This document shows, piece after piece, positions 22,301-33,553 of a stretch of DNA of 64,000 bases; positions within the stretch are counted from its first letter, which is position 1; every line of letters starts with the position of its first letter. The stretch is from Edaphochlamys debaryana. Its lineage: Eukaryota; Chlorophyta; Chlorophyceae; Chlamydomonadales. The notes beneath the pieces are model-generated. The model searched no databases and had not been told where the DNA came from. It saw nothing but the letters and a program-made list of their open reading frames with translations. The translations under genes were made by a program, and so were the position numbers. The DNA is taken from assembly GCA_016858145.1 (NCBI GenBank), contig JAEHOE010000014.1, forward strand, positions 1 through 64,000, in the 5' to 3' direction.

Positions 22301-25300
22301 CCTCTGCGGCCCGTTCCTGCGGCCCCGCCGTACTAGCCCTGGACCGCCCCAACCGCCAACCGCCACAACCGCCAACGGTCTGCTCGCCTGGCCCTTGAAG
22401 TTGCGCGTGTTCCACATCTTGCGCAGCAACTCCCCGAAGCGCTGCACCAGGGGGGAGCGCACGGAGGCGTAGTTGGCGGGGTCGAGGAAGAAGTCCCTGA
22501 CAGGGGGTGGAGGGGTGGAGGGAGAAAGGTAAGACGTGTGTGTAATGAGTGCGTCGCCTACTAGGGTAGGTACTCGGCGGCAACGGTCAGCCTGTCTCCC
22601 CCTCTGTCTGCCACCCCGATCTGCCGTACCGCATGGGCGTGATGCGGGCGCAGATCTGCATGATCACGTTGATGTAGTCATTGGCCTGAGAGGGTGGGGA
22701 GGGGTGCGGGCAAAGTGCGGCAGAAGTGAGAGTAGGCTACAACTGAAAGCCTTTCAAGCCCCTCCTCTAAGCCTGAAGCGTGCTCTCCCCTACTTTCAAG
22801 GGCCCCTCAACCCCCCACCCCATACCCACTTAAACGTTCAGCTCCTCCGCTTCCCTCCCTTCCCCCCTTCCTTCCCCCCTTCCTTCCCCCCTCCCTTCCC
22901 CCCTTCCTTCCCCCCTCCCTTCCCCCCTTCCTTCCCCCCTTCCTTCCCCCCTCCCTTCCCCCCTTCCTTCCCCTCCCCCCCCTCCCTTCCCCCCTCCCTT
23001 CCCCCTCCCTTCTCCCCTCCCTTCCCCCCTCCCTTCCCCCCTCCCTTCCCCCCTCCCTTCCCCCCTACCTCCCCCCCTCCTCCTTCTCCGGCAATCCCAC
23101 TAACAACTAGACGCTCTCCCGCTCAGCTTCAAGCTCAGGGTAGCGCCCAGCCGCCGCTGTCAACGCCACTTTCCAGCCTCAGCCTTCGGGTGGACGACAC
23201 TTCCAACTTGGGCGGCGCGGAGCTCTTCTGGACTTCTCGGTGGTATGTACCATCGCAGGCTAAGCTTTCCTGGCGCAGGCGTAAAGACGTTCTCCCGCTC
23301 TCAGCTTCAAGCACCCTCCCCCTCCCCCCCCCACCTTCATGTTGTTGAGCCCCACCAGCCCCGGCATGAACTCGGTGCCGTCCAGCGCACGGGCCCACTT
23401 GACGGTCCTGAGGGGGGGGGGAGGGGGGGAGTGGGGGAGGGGGGGGGGGGCAGGGAGATGAGGATGTGAGGGCAGGAGGACCATGCAGCTCTGCATCCCC
23501 CGCTTACTTGCCCCTCTCCTTTCCGACAGTCGCCCGGGATTGCTGTGCTGGCTGCCCCGACACCCTTCCTCTCGGGTGTCTAGTTCGTCACAGATAAGCA
23601 ACCCCCCCCCTCCTCTCCAGCCCCCCCCCCCCTCACTTGTCCAGCGCCACCACCTCCTCCGCCCTGAACCGCGGGTCGCGCATGTGCCGGATGTCGTCCA
23701 GGGACTTGTCGAGGACCTCGTAGTTGTCGGGGAGGCAGAAGACCTGACAGGGGGGGAGGGGGAGGGGGGGGGCAGACATGGGCCCAGGGGGCCAACAAGG
23801 GAGGCACGCTCCCCCCACTCCCCCCGAAGGGAAGCCCCGTCGTCCAGCCGGGTGCCCACTGCCTGCTGCCCGCCGCCTCCGCCGGGCATAAACCAGCCCG
23901 TTCTTCCCGCCCCTCCCCCCTCTCCCCCTCCCCATCCTCTCCCACCTTGCCTTTCCAGCCTCTGACTTACGCCTTTCCCATGCTTCTGCCCTCCCCCTGA
24001 GGGCCCCCCCCTTCTGCACACCCCCCTTCCCGCATAAGGCCCCCCCCCACCTTGCCGTTGTCCAGCTTCATGAACATGTGGTGCGCCGACTCCAGGGCGT
24101 GCGTGTAGGCGTGCGTGTTGAGGCCGCGGCCCTGGGGAGGTGGGGGAGTGGGGAAGGAGCGTGTGAAGGGCTGCTCATGTGAGCCCGGGAGTCCGTGGGC
24201 GGGCGGAAGGAGCGTGCGTGATAGAGCAAAGGTCGGCCAAGAGAGGAAGCTCCGAGCAAGCTGCTCGCGGCTGCTCCGGACCGGCCAGCCCCGGCCCCGA
24301 TGTACCCTCCGCAAGCGCAGCACCCGGCACCCCTCAATGGCCTCTTCCGACCCAGCCCCCTCCCGTACGGCAGTATGCCGCTCACTCCGCCTGCCGTACG
24401 GTCCACACGTGCCGTACCTGGAAGTACTTGCCGCACACCAGGCAGACGTACACGTTGACGGGGCTCAGCGACACGGAGCAGCACTTCTCGAAGTCGAAGT
24501 CGAGGTTCTGTTGGCGGTTGGGCGGTTGGAGGTTGAGACGGTTGTAAGGCGAAGATCGCACCAACGGCAATGCGTGCCTCAAGCTCAAACACCTGCGTCG
24601 GCCCTCGGCACCCTCGTGCAGGTCGGCACCCGGGAGGTCGGCCCCGGCCTGCCGGACGCTGCGGCAGCCCGCCCCCACGCCGCCCGATTGTCCTGCCCCC
24701 ACTGCCGCAGAAATGCAGCCCCTCGCCCTGCGGCACCGCCTCCCTGCCTTCGCCTGACCTGCGGCTCCCCCCCGCCCCGCCCCGCCACTTCACCGGGCGT
24801 CCCTCCCCTCAGTGCCCCTCGCTTCAGCGCCCCTCCCCTCAGTGCCCCTCGCTTCAGCGCCCCTCCCCTCAGTGCCCCGGGGGTGGCCCAGCGCTCTGGT
24901 ACCCTGACCCCTTTCGCTCCCCCCCCTCCTGAGCGTTCCCCGCCTCCCAAACGTCCCCGCCCAACCCCATAGCCGGGGCCCATGCCCTCCTCATGCCCCC
25001 TCCCGCCCGCCCTATGTCAAGGGGTCCACAGGGGAGGCCCCTCGCCCACCGCCCCACGCGCCATGCCCCGGCCGATACCGGTAGGCCATGAATCACGGCA
25101 CGCCCTGGACTGGCGCATGAATTGCAACAGCTGTGTGGTTTGGTGCTGTGCTTCCCCATATAAGGGGTCCAGGGGCAGGGGCAGGGGCACAGGGGCACGG
25201 CCACCCGGCGCCTGCTCCAGCAGCGGAGCCCCGGCACCTCTGTCCGCATACGCCTGTAGCCCCCGCACGCAGCAGCTGTTTAACTGGTGGGCTGCTCGCT

Positions 25301-25865
25301 GCCTGCCTGGCGCGGTGTGGCGCAGGCTCATCCGGCTCCCCCCATGCACCGCCCCACACACCACTCACAGGACTTGGCATCAAGCCGCGGTCCCAGCGTT
25401 TCACCCCCCCCCCCCTCTGGTGCCGCCCAAGGCCTCGCGCATGCAGCCCAACGCCACCCCCTCCGTCCGGCGTGAGGGCCCCCACCAGTACACGAAAACC
25501 ACACATGTGATGCCCGAGCGCTCGCGAGGGCGGGCGTGGCCATGGTTCCCCACCTGGCGGGAGATGGTGTCCAGGTAGGGGCATTCCGCGCCCTTCTTCA
25601 CCGCCGCGCGGCTGCTGCTTCGCGGCAGGAAGAACTCGTCGTCGTCGTTATCGCCGTCCTCGGCCGATCCAGATACAGCGCCCGGTCCCTGCTGCTCGTC
25701 CGCAGGCTCCTGCTTGACCTCAGCGGATGGTGGCGGGGGGGCATCGTCGTCTGGGATCGAGCCATCCTCGCCGGCCTCGGCCCGCTCTCGCTTGGCAGGC
25801 GACGGGCCGACGTCCGCGTCAGCGACGCCCTCCTTAGTGTCCTCGTCCTCTCGCCCCCGCTTCAT
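19347..25865 (-). CDS. USP39: SAD1/USP39, U4/U6.U5 tri-snRNP assembly factor
   Basis: Fifteen phase-consistent exons: 25865-25554, 24507-24418, 24131-24051, 23743-23637, 23407-23335, 22685-22630, 22496-22388, 22156-22088, 21918-21817, 21508-21347, 21045-20948, 20651-20567, 20388-20263, 19906-19796 and 19523-19347. They give about 585 residues, close to human USP39. After an acidic N-terminus come the UBP zinc finger ([27 protein letters not shown]; about residues 95-160) and a ubiquitin-protease fold ([54 protein letters not shown]). The catalytic Cys position is Asp224 and the His position is Thr500, as expected for this pseudo-enzyme, which acts in the nucleus to assemble or stabilise the tri-snRNP for pre-mRNA splicing. 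Exon 7 uses a GC donor. The exon 10 donor is ambiguous: a GC site after the Gln, or a GT site six bases on. Confidence 0.93.
20165..20285 (-). repeat. Duplicated 28-bp exon-13 end plus splice donor
   Basis: The 28 bases at 20258-20285, covering the last codons of exon 13 (YDLVANL) and its GTGAG donor, recur identically at 20165-20192, 93 bp into the intron and in the same frame. The intronic copy offers a second donor with an identical context. Confidence 0.85.
22845..23080. repeat. CTTCCCCC minisatellite in SAD1/USP39 intron
   Basis: About 230 bp of tandem CCCTTCCTTCC / CCCCCTCCCTTCC units in the intron between exons 5 and 6. On the transcribed strand this is a purine-rich GGGGGAAGG array. 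Confidence 0.85.
24795..24880. repeat. 28-bp tandem repeat in SAD1/USP39 intron 1
   Basis: Two full copies and part of a third of a 28-bp unit (CCTCAGTGCCCCTCGCTTCA then GCGCCCCT), lying in the 1-kb first intron. Confidence 0.8.
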
Positions 25866-26413
25866 GGCCCGGCCGTGAGCTGCGCTAGCCCGCCCGAGCG
25901 AGGGCTACGTGGGCCCTCACGCGACACTGGCTGCCTAGGGAAGGCTGCTTCGCGTGAGAGTCAATATATGCTCGACAGTCAAGAATATCAAGCTGTGCGC
26001 GGGCGTGCTGAGCCTCGCGCTGAGTCTCGATCGTTCGAGCAAGCAAGTGCTGCGCAAGGTAGCTTAAGTGGCAAACACGACCGTTAGCACGTACACGAGT
26101 TGCTCAGGTTACTGTGTCGTTGCCGCACGCCTCCGCAATCCCGGAAACCCAGGTCTCCATGCAGAGTCCAGCTGGGGTCGATGGAACCACCTCAATTCCC
26201 GGCTTCGCCACTCCCAACACGACCAATTAGATACCAACTATCATCAGAGCTCCTTGGCCGCCCTAGTTACGGCCGGCGAACGCCAGCCATATGCGTTGCC
26301 AGAACCCGGCCGCTGGCCGCGCCGACTCCCTGGCGCGGCCCACGGCCGTGCAGGGCCACGTTCGCTATGGAGCCGCGTCCTGTGGGCCTTCTGGGCCCAC
26401 GCAGCAGCTGTCC
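25866..26413. promoter_or_regulatory. Divergent promoter between SAD1/USP39 and MEKHLA genes
   Basis: The two genes are transcribed away from each other, so this interval of about 550 bp should contain both promoters and 5' UTRs. It is less GC-rich than the flanking coding DNA. No TATA box or known motif was confidently identified. Confidence 0.5.
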
Positions 26414-29400
26414 ATGGCCGGCGCCATCGCCGCCCGCTCCGCTTCTCGTCGCTCGCCGCTTCTCCAGCTGCCCCTGACGACCGCGTCGGCCAACACGGTC
26501 GCTAGGCCGCTACCTACCGCGCCCGCGAGCGGCTCGGCGGACGCGCCTCTCAGCCCCGAGGAGGAAGCGGCCTACCAGGAGCTCATGGACAAGCGCAAGG
26601 CGGAGCGCAAGGCCTGGAAGCAGGAGATGCGTCGCAGGGCCAAGTTTGACCCCATGTCAATGCCCAAGCAGGCCCCGCCAGTGCCCAGCCCAGCCGCTGC
26701 CCCTGCCGTGGCGTCCGTGCCCCCGCCGGCCCCGGCGCCGCTGCCCACTCTGTCCCGGCCCAAGGCCCCCGCGCCGCCCGGCGCTCCCGCTGCCGCCGCC
26801 GCCCCGGCCCCTGCGGCAGCCCCCGCCGCGCCCCGGCCGGCCCCGCCCGTTGCCGCCGCCAAGCCCACGGCCCCGCCAGCCCCCGCCGCGGACCTGCGCG
26901 CCACGCTCTCCCGCCCGGCCGCGCCTCCGCCAGCGCCCTTCGCCGGCCGCCGCCCCGCCGCGCCACAGCCCGCCGCCGCTGCCGCCGCCAAGCCGGCCGC
27001 CGCCTCCGACGACGACGATGACGAGGAGGATTCGGATCTGGATCTCGGCGGCATGACGGCGCTGGCGCGGAAGCTGATGGAACCTGGCAACGCTGACGAG
27101 GACGAGGACGAGCCTGTCGTACTGGAGCGCTCGATGCCGGCGAGCAGCAGCGGCCGCGGCTCGGCGGCGGCGGCGGCGGCAGCGGTGGCGGCGCGGCGGG
27201 CCGGCAGGCTCGCGCCCAAACGCCAGCTGATGCCGATCGCCCAGCTGCAGCGGATGCGGGTGGCCGAGGCGGGCTCCGCCGCCGCAGCCGCGCCGGCGGC
27301 GGCGGGGCCCAAGGGCCTGCGGACGCCGGCGGCGGCGCTGAAGCGCGCGGCGGGCGTGGCGGCGCCGGGGAGGCTGGGTCTGGCCAAGGGCAAGGGCAAG
27401 GGCCAGGGGCAGGGGCAGGCGGAGGAGGAAGATCTGGACTGGGACGCCCTCGAGGTGGGGTCGTGTGGGAAAGGGTTCGGGGTGGAGGGTGGGCAGGGAG
27501 GGCTGGGCAGGGAGGGCTGGGAGGGACAGGGCTGGGAGGGACAGGGCTGGGAGGGACAGGGCTGGGAGGGACAGGGCTGGGAGGGACAGGGCTGGGAGGA
27601 ATATGTGGGGACTGGCCCGACGGGTGACTGGGACTAGGTTGGGTGGAAGGGGTTGAGAGGTTTGGGGGCATGGGCAGCAATGGGGGTGGGGGCTGGAGGG
27701 GGGGCAGGGCTAGGGCGTTCAAGGGGCGGGGGCCCGGTGCGGTCTGATGCAGGTGGGGCCGCGCGCTTTGGGGTCCCGGGCTTTTGCACCTCAGCGCTGA
27801 AGACCTTTGACCGTACTGCGCTGCGCAGGCGTACGAGAAGTACGAGCAGTACGTCAACGAGGCGGCGGAGGACGAGCAGCGCGCAGCACGCGCAGCAGCC
27901 CGCCGCGCCGCCAGCGCCGCCGCGTCCAGCAGCGCCGCCGCCGCCGCCCCCGCCGCCAAGGGGGTCGCCAAGGCCAAGCCCCGCCGTACGGCGGCGGTTG
28001 ACGACGATCCGGCTGACCGTTTGGACGAGCAGCTGGATCAGTGGGAGGAGCTGATCAAGTTCTTCGAGGTGGTTGAGAAGGACAGCAAGCGGGAGGCATT
28101 ACGTAAGCGCAAGCGCGCCGAGGCGGCGGCGGCGGCAGCGGCGGCGGAAGAGGACGGCGAGGCCCCCGCCTCCGCCGCCGCCAAGGGCAAGGGCAAGGGC
28201 GCCAAGGCGGCGGGGGCCGCCGCTGCAGCGGCAGCGGCGGCGGCTGGCGGCGGCGCGGCGGCGGCTCTGGCTGCTGAGCTAGAGGCGCTGGGTCTGGGGC
28301 TGGAGAGTGAGGAGGCGGACGAGGAGGCGCAGGGCGAGGTGGAGGTGGACTGGCAGGTACGCGGTTGGGGGGTCAGGAGGGGGGCCGGCACGTGGGGAGG
28401 GGTGGCCAGCAGACCAGGGTCCAGGCCTGGGCTGGGGACTTGGGTGGGGAGGTGGAGGGGGACTGGCGGATGGACTGCGCCAGTGGCAGGTCAGGTCCCT
28501 CGGGCGGGGACTCGTGGGGAGCGGTGGCCAGGAAGCCGGGCTGGAAGGCAGGGCACTACTGGGTAGCTGTCCTGCAATGGGGCCGGTGGGCAGGGCTTGC
28601 AAGATCAGTTAGCTGCTGTCCAGCCGCTCTGGAGGGTGTGCTTTGTGCGCACCGCGGGGTCGGGCTCGGGCGTCGGGACCGCCGCTGTGCGCTCATCCAC
28701 CCCCTCTCCTCCTCTCCCTCACCCCCACTCCCGCTCTCCCCCCCCTCCCTCCCTCCCCCCCTCAGTCCCTTGAGCGCATGTTCCTGGGCGACGGCTGGGA
28801 GGGGGAGCTGGCGGAGCTCAAGCAGAAGGTGGAGGCCAGCTCGCGGGTGAGCGCCACACCGGGAAGGGAGGCTAGGGGTGATCCTTGAAGAGTCAGACAC
28901 CGGAGAGCCCGAAAGTTATGGCGGTGAGGGCAGCTGGCTGTTGATGGGGGCGTGGGGTTGGGTTGGGGGTGGAATGGCCTCACCGGGAAGGCTACGGGGC
29001 TTCGCGCGCTGCGGCCGAGCCCGCTGCTGTCACCGGCTGCCGCGGGCGTCAGGCGACGGCGCCGTGGCGGATGGGGGGCTCCAGCCCGCGTCCTGGCATG
29101 CGGTTTCTCCGCTACTTGAGTCGCTTGACTCTCTGTGCCCTGCCCCTGACCCTTGCCCCCCCCCCCGAGCAGGAGGTCGAGGCGGCCATGCAGGCGGAGG
29201 GCGGGGAGGCGGTGGAGCCCTGGCGGGACGAGGTGCGGCGGGGGCGGGGAAGGTCTGAAATCTGGGTTGAGGGCCGGGTCTGGGTTGGATCTTGGGTTGG
29301 ATCCAGGTTTTTATTTAGGGGGCAGCGGGGCAAGCTCCAGGCAGCCCTCCACCCGAGCACATTGCCGTACCACACACCGCACCCCTGCCGTACAGGTCAG

Positions 29401-30563
29401 CACGCTACTTCTGGGCCTGGTGGAGATCAGCGCCAAGCGCTACCTGGGCCGATCGCTGCTGGCGGCCACCCCGGCGGCGGCGGCCAAGGCGGCGGCGGCG
29501 GCGGCGGCTGCACCCGGCGCCGCTGCCGACGACGCCGCTGCGGCGTCGCCTGCCAACGCCGCCGCCGTTGCCGCCGTCGGCGGCGCGCCGCCGCTGAGCG
29601 AGGAGGAGCGTGCGGCGGCTTTCTGGGAGGCGCCGTTTGCGCTGTTCGTGCAGGTGGGGCTGCGGGCTTGTGGGCCGGGTGGCGGCCGGTTGCCAGTCGG
29701 GCAGGCGGCACGCCTCGCTGTCTCAGTCCACGCCAGGCAGAGATGCGCGCAATTTTGGTTCAGCCATTCCTCGTCTAGACACGGGGCATGTGCTGGACGG
29801 GGCAGGTGCTTGGGTGACCTCCGGCGCCCCCGACATTCAACCCCACCCACCCACCCAGCACACGAGCCCTCTACCAACGAACAGCCGTCTGTACGGCATG
29901 AAGTTGACACACCTGATGACCCCTGCCCTGCCCCACGTGTGCCTCACCACCCGCACCCCCCGTAGGACGACTCCTCTGACCCCCAGCTCGAGTACGCCAA
30001 CGCCGCCGCCCTGGCGGCGCTGGGCCTGGGGTCGTTCGAGGAGGCCACGGCGGGGGTGGCGTCCGCGGGGCTGGTGGACCCGGAAGACGAGCGGTCGCAG
30101 ACCGAGTGGGCGTTCGCGGTGGCGGAGGCGGCGGAGCAGGCCGAGAGGTGCGTGGCAGGGATGGGGGTTCAAGGAAGGGTCCAGCGTCCAGGAGTCGGTG
30201 TGCTCGAGTTAAGTGGGCAGAACGATGCCCTCTTTGGCGTGTGCTGTGGGCAGCCCGGCTGTTCCATGCTCATTTGCACATGCATGCCCCCCCCACCTGA
30301 CCCGACCCACCCCTCTCCCGCTCAGCTTTCAACACCCCGTTCCCACCCCCACCCTGGATCGCAGGCGCTCCACCATCCCCACGCTGCGCCTGCGCGGCCC
30401 CGGCGGCTGTGTGGTGGAGGCGGCGGGCGTCACTGTGTTCCGGGTGGACTCGCTGGAGGGGGACGCCATTGCGCAGGCGGTGCTGGTGGAGAGCTGGAGG
30501 AAGCTGGGGGCGGCGGGCGGTGGGGAGGGCAAGGGGCAGCAGCCGCGGGCGGCTGCTCGGTGA
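26414..30563 (+). CDS. MEKHLA-domain (PAS-like) protein
   Basis: Seven phase-consistent exons: 26414-27454, 27829-28356, 28766-28846, 29173-29232, 29396-29653, 29966-30147 and 30365-30563, giving about 782 residues. I chose the ATG at 26414 (MAGAIAARSASRR, organelle-transit-like); an in-frame ATG at 26291 is also possible. The first 520 residues are low-complexity Ala/Pro/Lys with acidic clusters. The last 200 residues contain the MEKHLA signature: LLLGLVEISAKRYLGRSLL, FWEAPFALFVQ then DDSSDPQLEYANAAALAALG, and SIPTLRLRGPGG-like C-terminal strands. MEKHLA is a PAS-related domain known at the C-terminus of plant HD-ZIP III factors and alone in algae and cyanobacteria. Ligand and role here are unknown. 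A 30-residue Ala insert splits the domain. Confidence 0.8.
27505..27600 (+). repeat. 15-bp minisatellite in MEKHLA-gene intron 1
   Basis: Six head-to-tail copies of GGGCTGGGAGGGACA inside intron 1, shortly after the donor at 27455. The reading frame stays open through it for a time, but the phase-consistent next exon starts at 27829. Confidence 0.9.
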
Positions 30564-30681
30564 TGCGAGGGGCGGGGCCAGCAGGGTAGGCGGTGTGGTG
30601 GTGAGCTGCCGGTGTCTGGGCAGGGGTGGAGGGGGTGACGAGAACGGTGTTTTCTGCAGCAGAGCGGGCGGCAGTGGCGAG

Positions 30682-31282
30682 CAGTGTTGCTATCTTCCTG
30701 GAGCGGAGTCGACTGACCCGTCGACTCTTTGGGCCCTGCGGGCCCAAAGAGTCGCTTTTGCGGAGTCGACTAAGTCGGCTGCGCCACCCCCCGTAGTCCC
30801 CCGGCGACGAGTCGGCTCCGCCGCCCCCCGTAGTCCCCAGGCGGGCCCCAGGCCCCGGTGCACAGCAAGCTTGTCCCAGGTACGGGCGGGCACGTCAGCG
30901 CCCTTCGAGCAAGCCTCATCCCGCCCCCTCGCCAACGCCTGAGGCCTGACCAGGGCTCACCACCAAATGTTCTCTTGCCCGGGCAGGCTGGCCTACATTC
31001 CCTCCCCGCAGCCAACTGTCATGGTCCGTGGGCTGCCGGGCGTTCCAGCAACAAGGAACACTCAATTGTTCTCTTGGTGTCCCCAACCGCTCTCGGGCCT
31101 CTTCCCTGTGTGCTGTCGACTAACATCCGGACCAGCAGAACCGGAGTCGTTTTGTATGTGTCGACTAATTCTCAGTCCAAGCAGCCGGAGTCGGCAAAAC
31201 CGTCGACTAACTTGCCAAACCGGAAATTTTAGTCGATTTCAGTCGACTACGAAACGACTAATCGACTAAGATAGCAACACTG
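30682..31282. mobile_element. Non-autonomous hAT-like MITE (601 bp)
   Basis: Perfect 15-bp terminal inverted repeats CAGTGTTGCTATCTT (30682-30696) and AAGATAGCAACACTG (31268-31282) are flanked by an identical 8-bp direct repeat GTGGCGAG (30674-30681 and 31283-31290). An 8-bp target duplication and CAGTG-type ends are hallmarks of the hAT superfamily. There is no transposase frame. The interior has many subterminal GTCGACT/AGTCGAC motifs, likely transposase-binding repeats, and a perfect 14-bp-arm hairpin at 30723-30753. It sits just beyond the MEKHLA gene stop. Confidence 0.9.
30723..30753. repeat. Perfect hairpin inside the hAT-like element
   Basis: GACTCTTTGGGCCC, a three-base TGC loop, then GGGCCCAAAGAGTC form an uninterrupted 14-bp stem. 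Confidence 0.9.
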
Positions 31283-31877
31283 GTGGCGAGGCGGGGTAAT
31301 GGCCGGGTGCGAGCCCGCGTGCCGTGGTGCGGGCTGGTGGTGGAGAGGGGTTGAGGGCTGCACGGAGCCAGACTCGAACATTGGGCCCCCTGGGGGGGAC
31401 CACGGGGCTCAGCCCTTTTCCTGCCTTCGGGCAGCCACCCTTGTCTGCAGCAGAGCGGGCGGCAGTGGCGAGGCGCGAGGCGTATGAGATGCGGGGCGTC
31501 TTGAGGCGAGGTTACGATTACGTGTGATCTGGGCGTGCGCTGCTTGCTGGGTGCGTGTGCTGGGGGTCCGCCGTGTTCGAGGCTGGCCGGGCACGCGAGG
31601 CCTGGAGCCTCCTGCCTGCACTGTAGCCAGCCTCCCGGCAAACGACCCGAAGCAGGAACTTTGCCGTGCCGTGCCGTGCTGTGCGGGCCGTGCAGTGCGC
31701 GGCGACCTGCGCGGTCTCCACATCCAACCTGAAGTCTTCCTTTGACCGCACCTCTAAACTCACCGACTAGCTGCATAGCTGCTGGTACCAACTGAGCACC
31801 AGACTCACCGACTTCCTGCAGAGCAGCTGACAACATCCCGCCATCTGCACTGGCTGTGCACCAGCAGCTGCAACAGC
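31283..31877. other. Spacer right of the hAT-like element
   Basis: A segment reading CTGCAGCAGAGCGGGCGGCA followed by GTGGCGAG occurs both at the left insertion flank (about 30655-30681) and again near 31445-31475, so host sequence here was itself duplicated. Short GCCGTGCCGT-type repeats lie near 31660-31700. No gene is recognised before the duplicated nuclease-like unit starts. Confidence 0.5.
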
Positions 31878-33186
31878 ATGAACCGCAGCAGCACTGTGGA
31901 GTCGCAAATGCAGACGCGGCATCACGGCACAGGTCGGCACGCCGCGTGCAAGTTAACGAGCATCGAGCGGGGGCGAGCGGGGCTCGAGTTGACACCTCGC
32001 TGTGCTTGCAGATGACCTTGTTGACCGAGTTCGTGCAGCTCTGCTCGCGTCGGCGCAGCCGGGCGAGCCGCTGCTTCCGTTCTGCATCCGGCAGTCGCGG
32101 TTCGCTTCCCTTGCAGAAGCCCTCGAGTGCCGCGGGCTAGAGTTCCAGCCAGACCAGGACACGGATACGAGCGCCGATCCTCTGGGACGGGTGAGGCTCC
32201 AGCCCAGCCACCTCGTTGGTTCGTCCTCGAGAGCCATCCCCGCCCCGCCCGCCCACACGCCCCCCCAGGTGCTCCGCAGCAAAGGACCCCAGCAAGCCGC
32301 ACGAGATGGCCGTGGGGGAGCTTGAGTATGAGCTGAGGCGCTGGTTCACCTGGCTGGGCCTCAAGGACGCTATCGACTGTGCGGGGTCCACGATGTTCAA
32401 CTTCGGCGACGGTAGCCGCGGGGAGCCCGATGCGTGCTTCGAGTACTTCAGCGCATGTGAGTGTTTAGGATGCGTAGGGCGTAGGCGCATGTGATTATGT
32501 GAAGGGCGCGGTGAATAGCTGGCCGGGGGGGGGAAGGGGGTGTCAGGACGGGAGAGGGCCCGTCGCTTGGCGCCTGTCAGGGAGGGGAGGGCGGGCAGCC
32601 AGAGGGCGCAGCGGCGCTAGACTCCGTTGCCTGCCTTGCCGTCTGATCGCCCCTGCCCACTCCATCCCCAGCTGCCGGGCAGCAGCACGGCGTCCTCGCT
32701 CTGATCGTGGAGGCCGCGTACTCGCAGTCAAAGCACGACCTCGATCAGAAGCTGCGCAAGTGGGCGACCCCGATCGCATCCGGCGGCGGCGGCGCCCGCC
32801 TGGCGCTGGGCTTGAAGGTGACTCTGCTCGGCGGCAGCAACAGCGCTGTGGTGAAAGCGCAGCTCTACGCCGCCGCGCCCGCGGGGGGTGCACAGCCGCC
32901 CCAACTCCACGCCAACGCCGTCACCCTGACCCCGCACGCGGTCCAGGGTGACCCCCGCCACCTGGTCTGGCTGCCGCTGTCGCAGCTGCTGCCCGGCAGC
33001 AGCCCCGCGCTGCGGGCGTGGCTCTCGGCACGGATCGCCGCGGCGGGTCTGCAGAGCGGCCTCAGCGCCTTCCTGGTGCTGCCGCCCTGGCGAGCCGCCC
33101 GCTGGGCCCTGGCCCGCTACGCCGCGCCCTGGGCCGCGCTGCCGCTGGACCTGTGGGACGTCCGGCGGAGGTGCGGCCGCGCCTAG
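31878..33186 (+). pseudogene. PD-(D/E)XK nuclease-like gene, copy 1 (frameshifted)
   Basis: Predicted exons are 31878-31932, 32012-32190, 32269-32456 and 32672-33186, matching copy 2 exon for exon at a constant 4813-bp offset. Relative to copy 2 there is one extra A in the GCAGCAAAGGACCCC segment (32281-32283), which throws exon 3 out of frame and ends translation early. Exon 4 is almost identical to copy 2 and stays open. Either this copy is a recent pseudogene or the extra A is a sequencing error. The nuclease-like features are described under copy 2. Confidence 0.65.
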
Positions 33187-33290
33187 TGTCCCAGCACATT
33201 GCCGTACCATCCTGCACCCCTGCCGTACGGGTCAGCACGCTGCCGCTGGACCTGTGGGACGTCAGGCGGAGGTGCGGCCGCGCCTAGTGG
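33140..33290 (+). repeat. Tandem duplication of the nuclease-like gene's 3' end (copy 1)
   Basis: The terminal coding segment CTGCCGCTGGACCTGTGGGA with the following Arg codons and TAG is repeated about 99 bp downstream. The same arrangement, about 106 bp apart, follows copy 2 (37950-38105), so the small duplication predates the large one. Confidence 0.8.
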
Positions 33291-33553
33291 CGGGGGCCCG
33301 TCCCAACGCCCTGGGCGAGCGGCTGCGTCGGCCCAACGGTACCTGGACGAGCGGCTGCATCGTCCCAACGGAACCTAGACGGGGAGGAATGCAGGCGATG
33401 GAGGCACGGCGGAGGGAGGAAATGCAGGCGCGGCTGGCGGCGGCGGTGGCGGCGCTGGAGGGCGTGGCGCCGACGGCGGCGGCGGCGGCGGCGCAGGCGG
33501 CGGTGGAGTCGCTGGCCGCGCAGGTGTAGGCTGTGTCGGGGGCGCAGGAGAGC

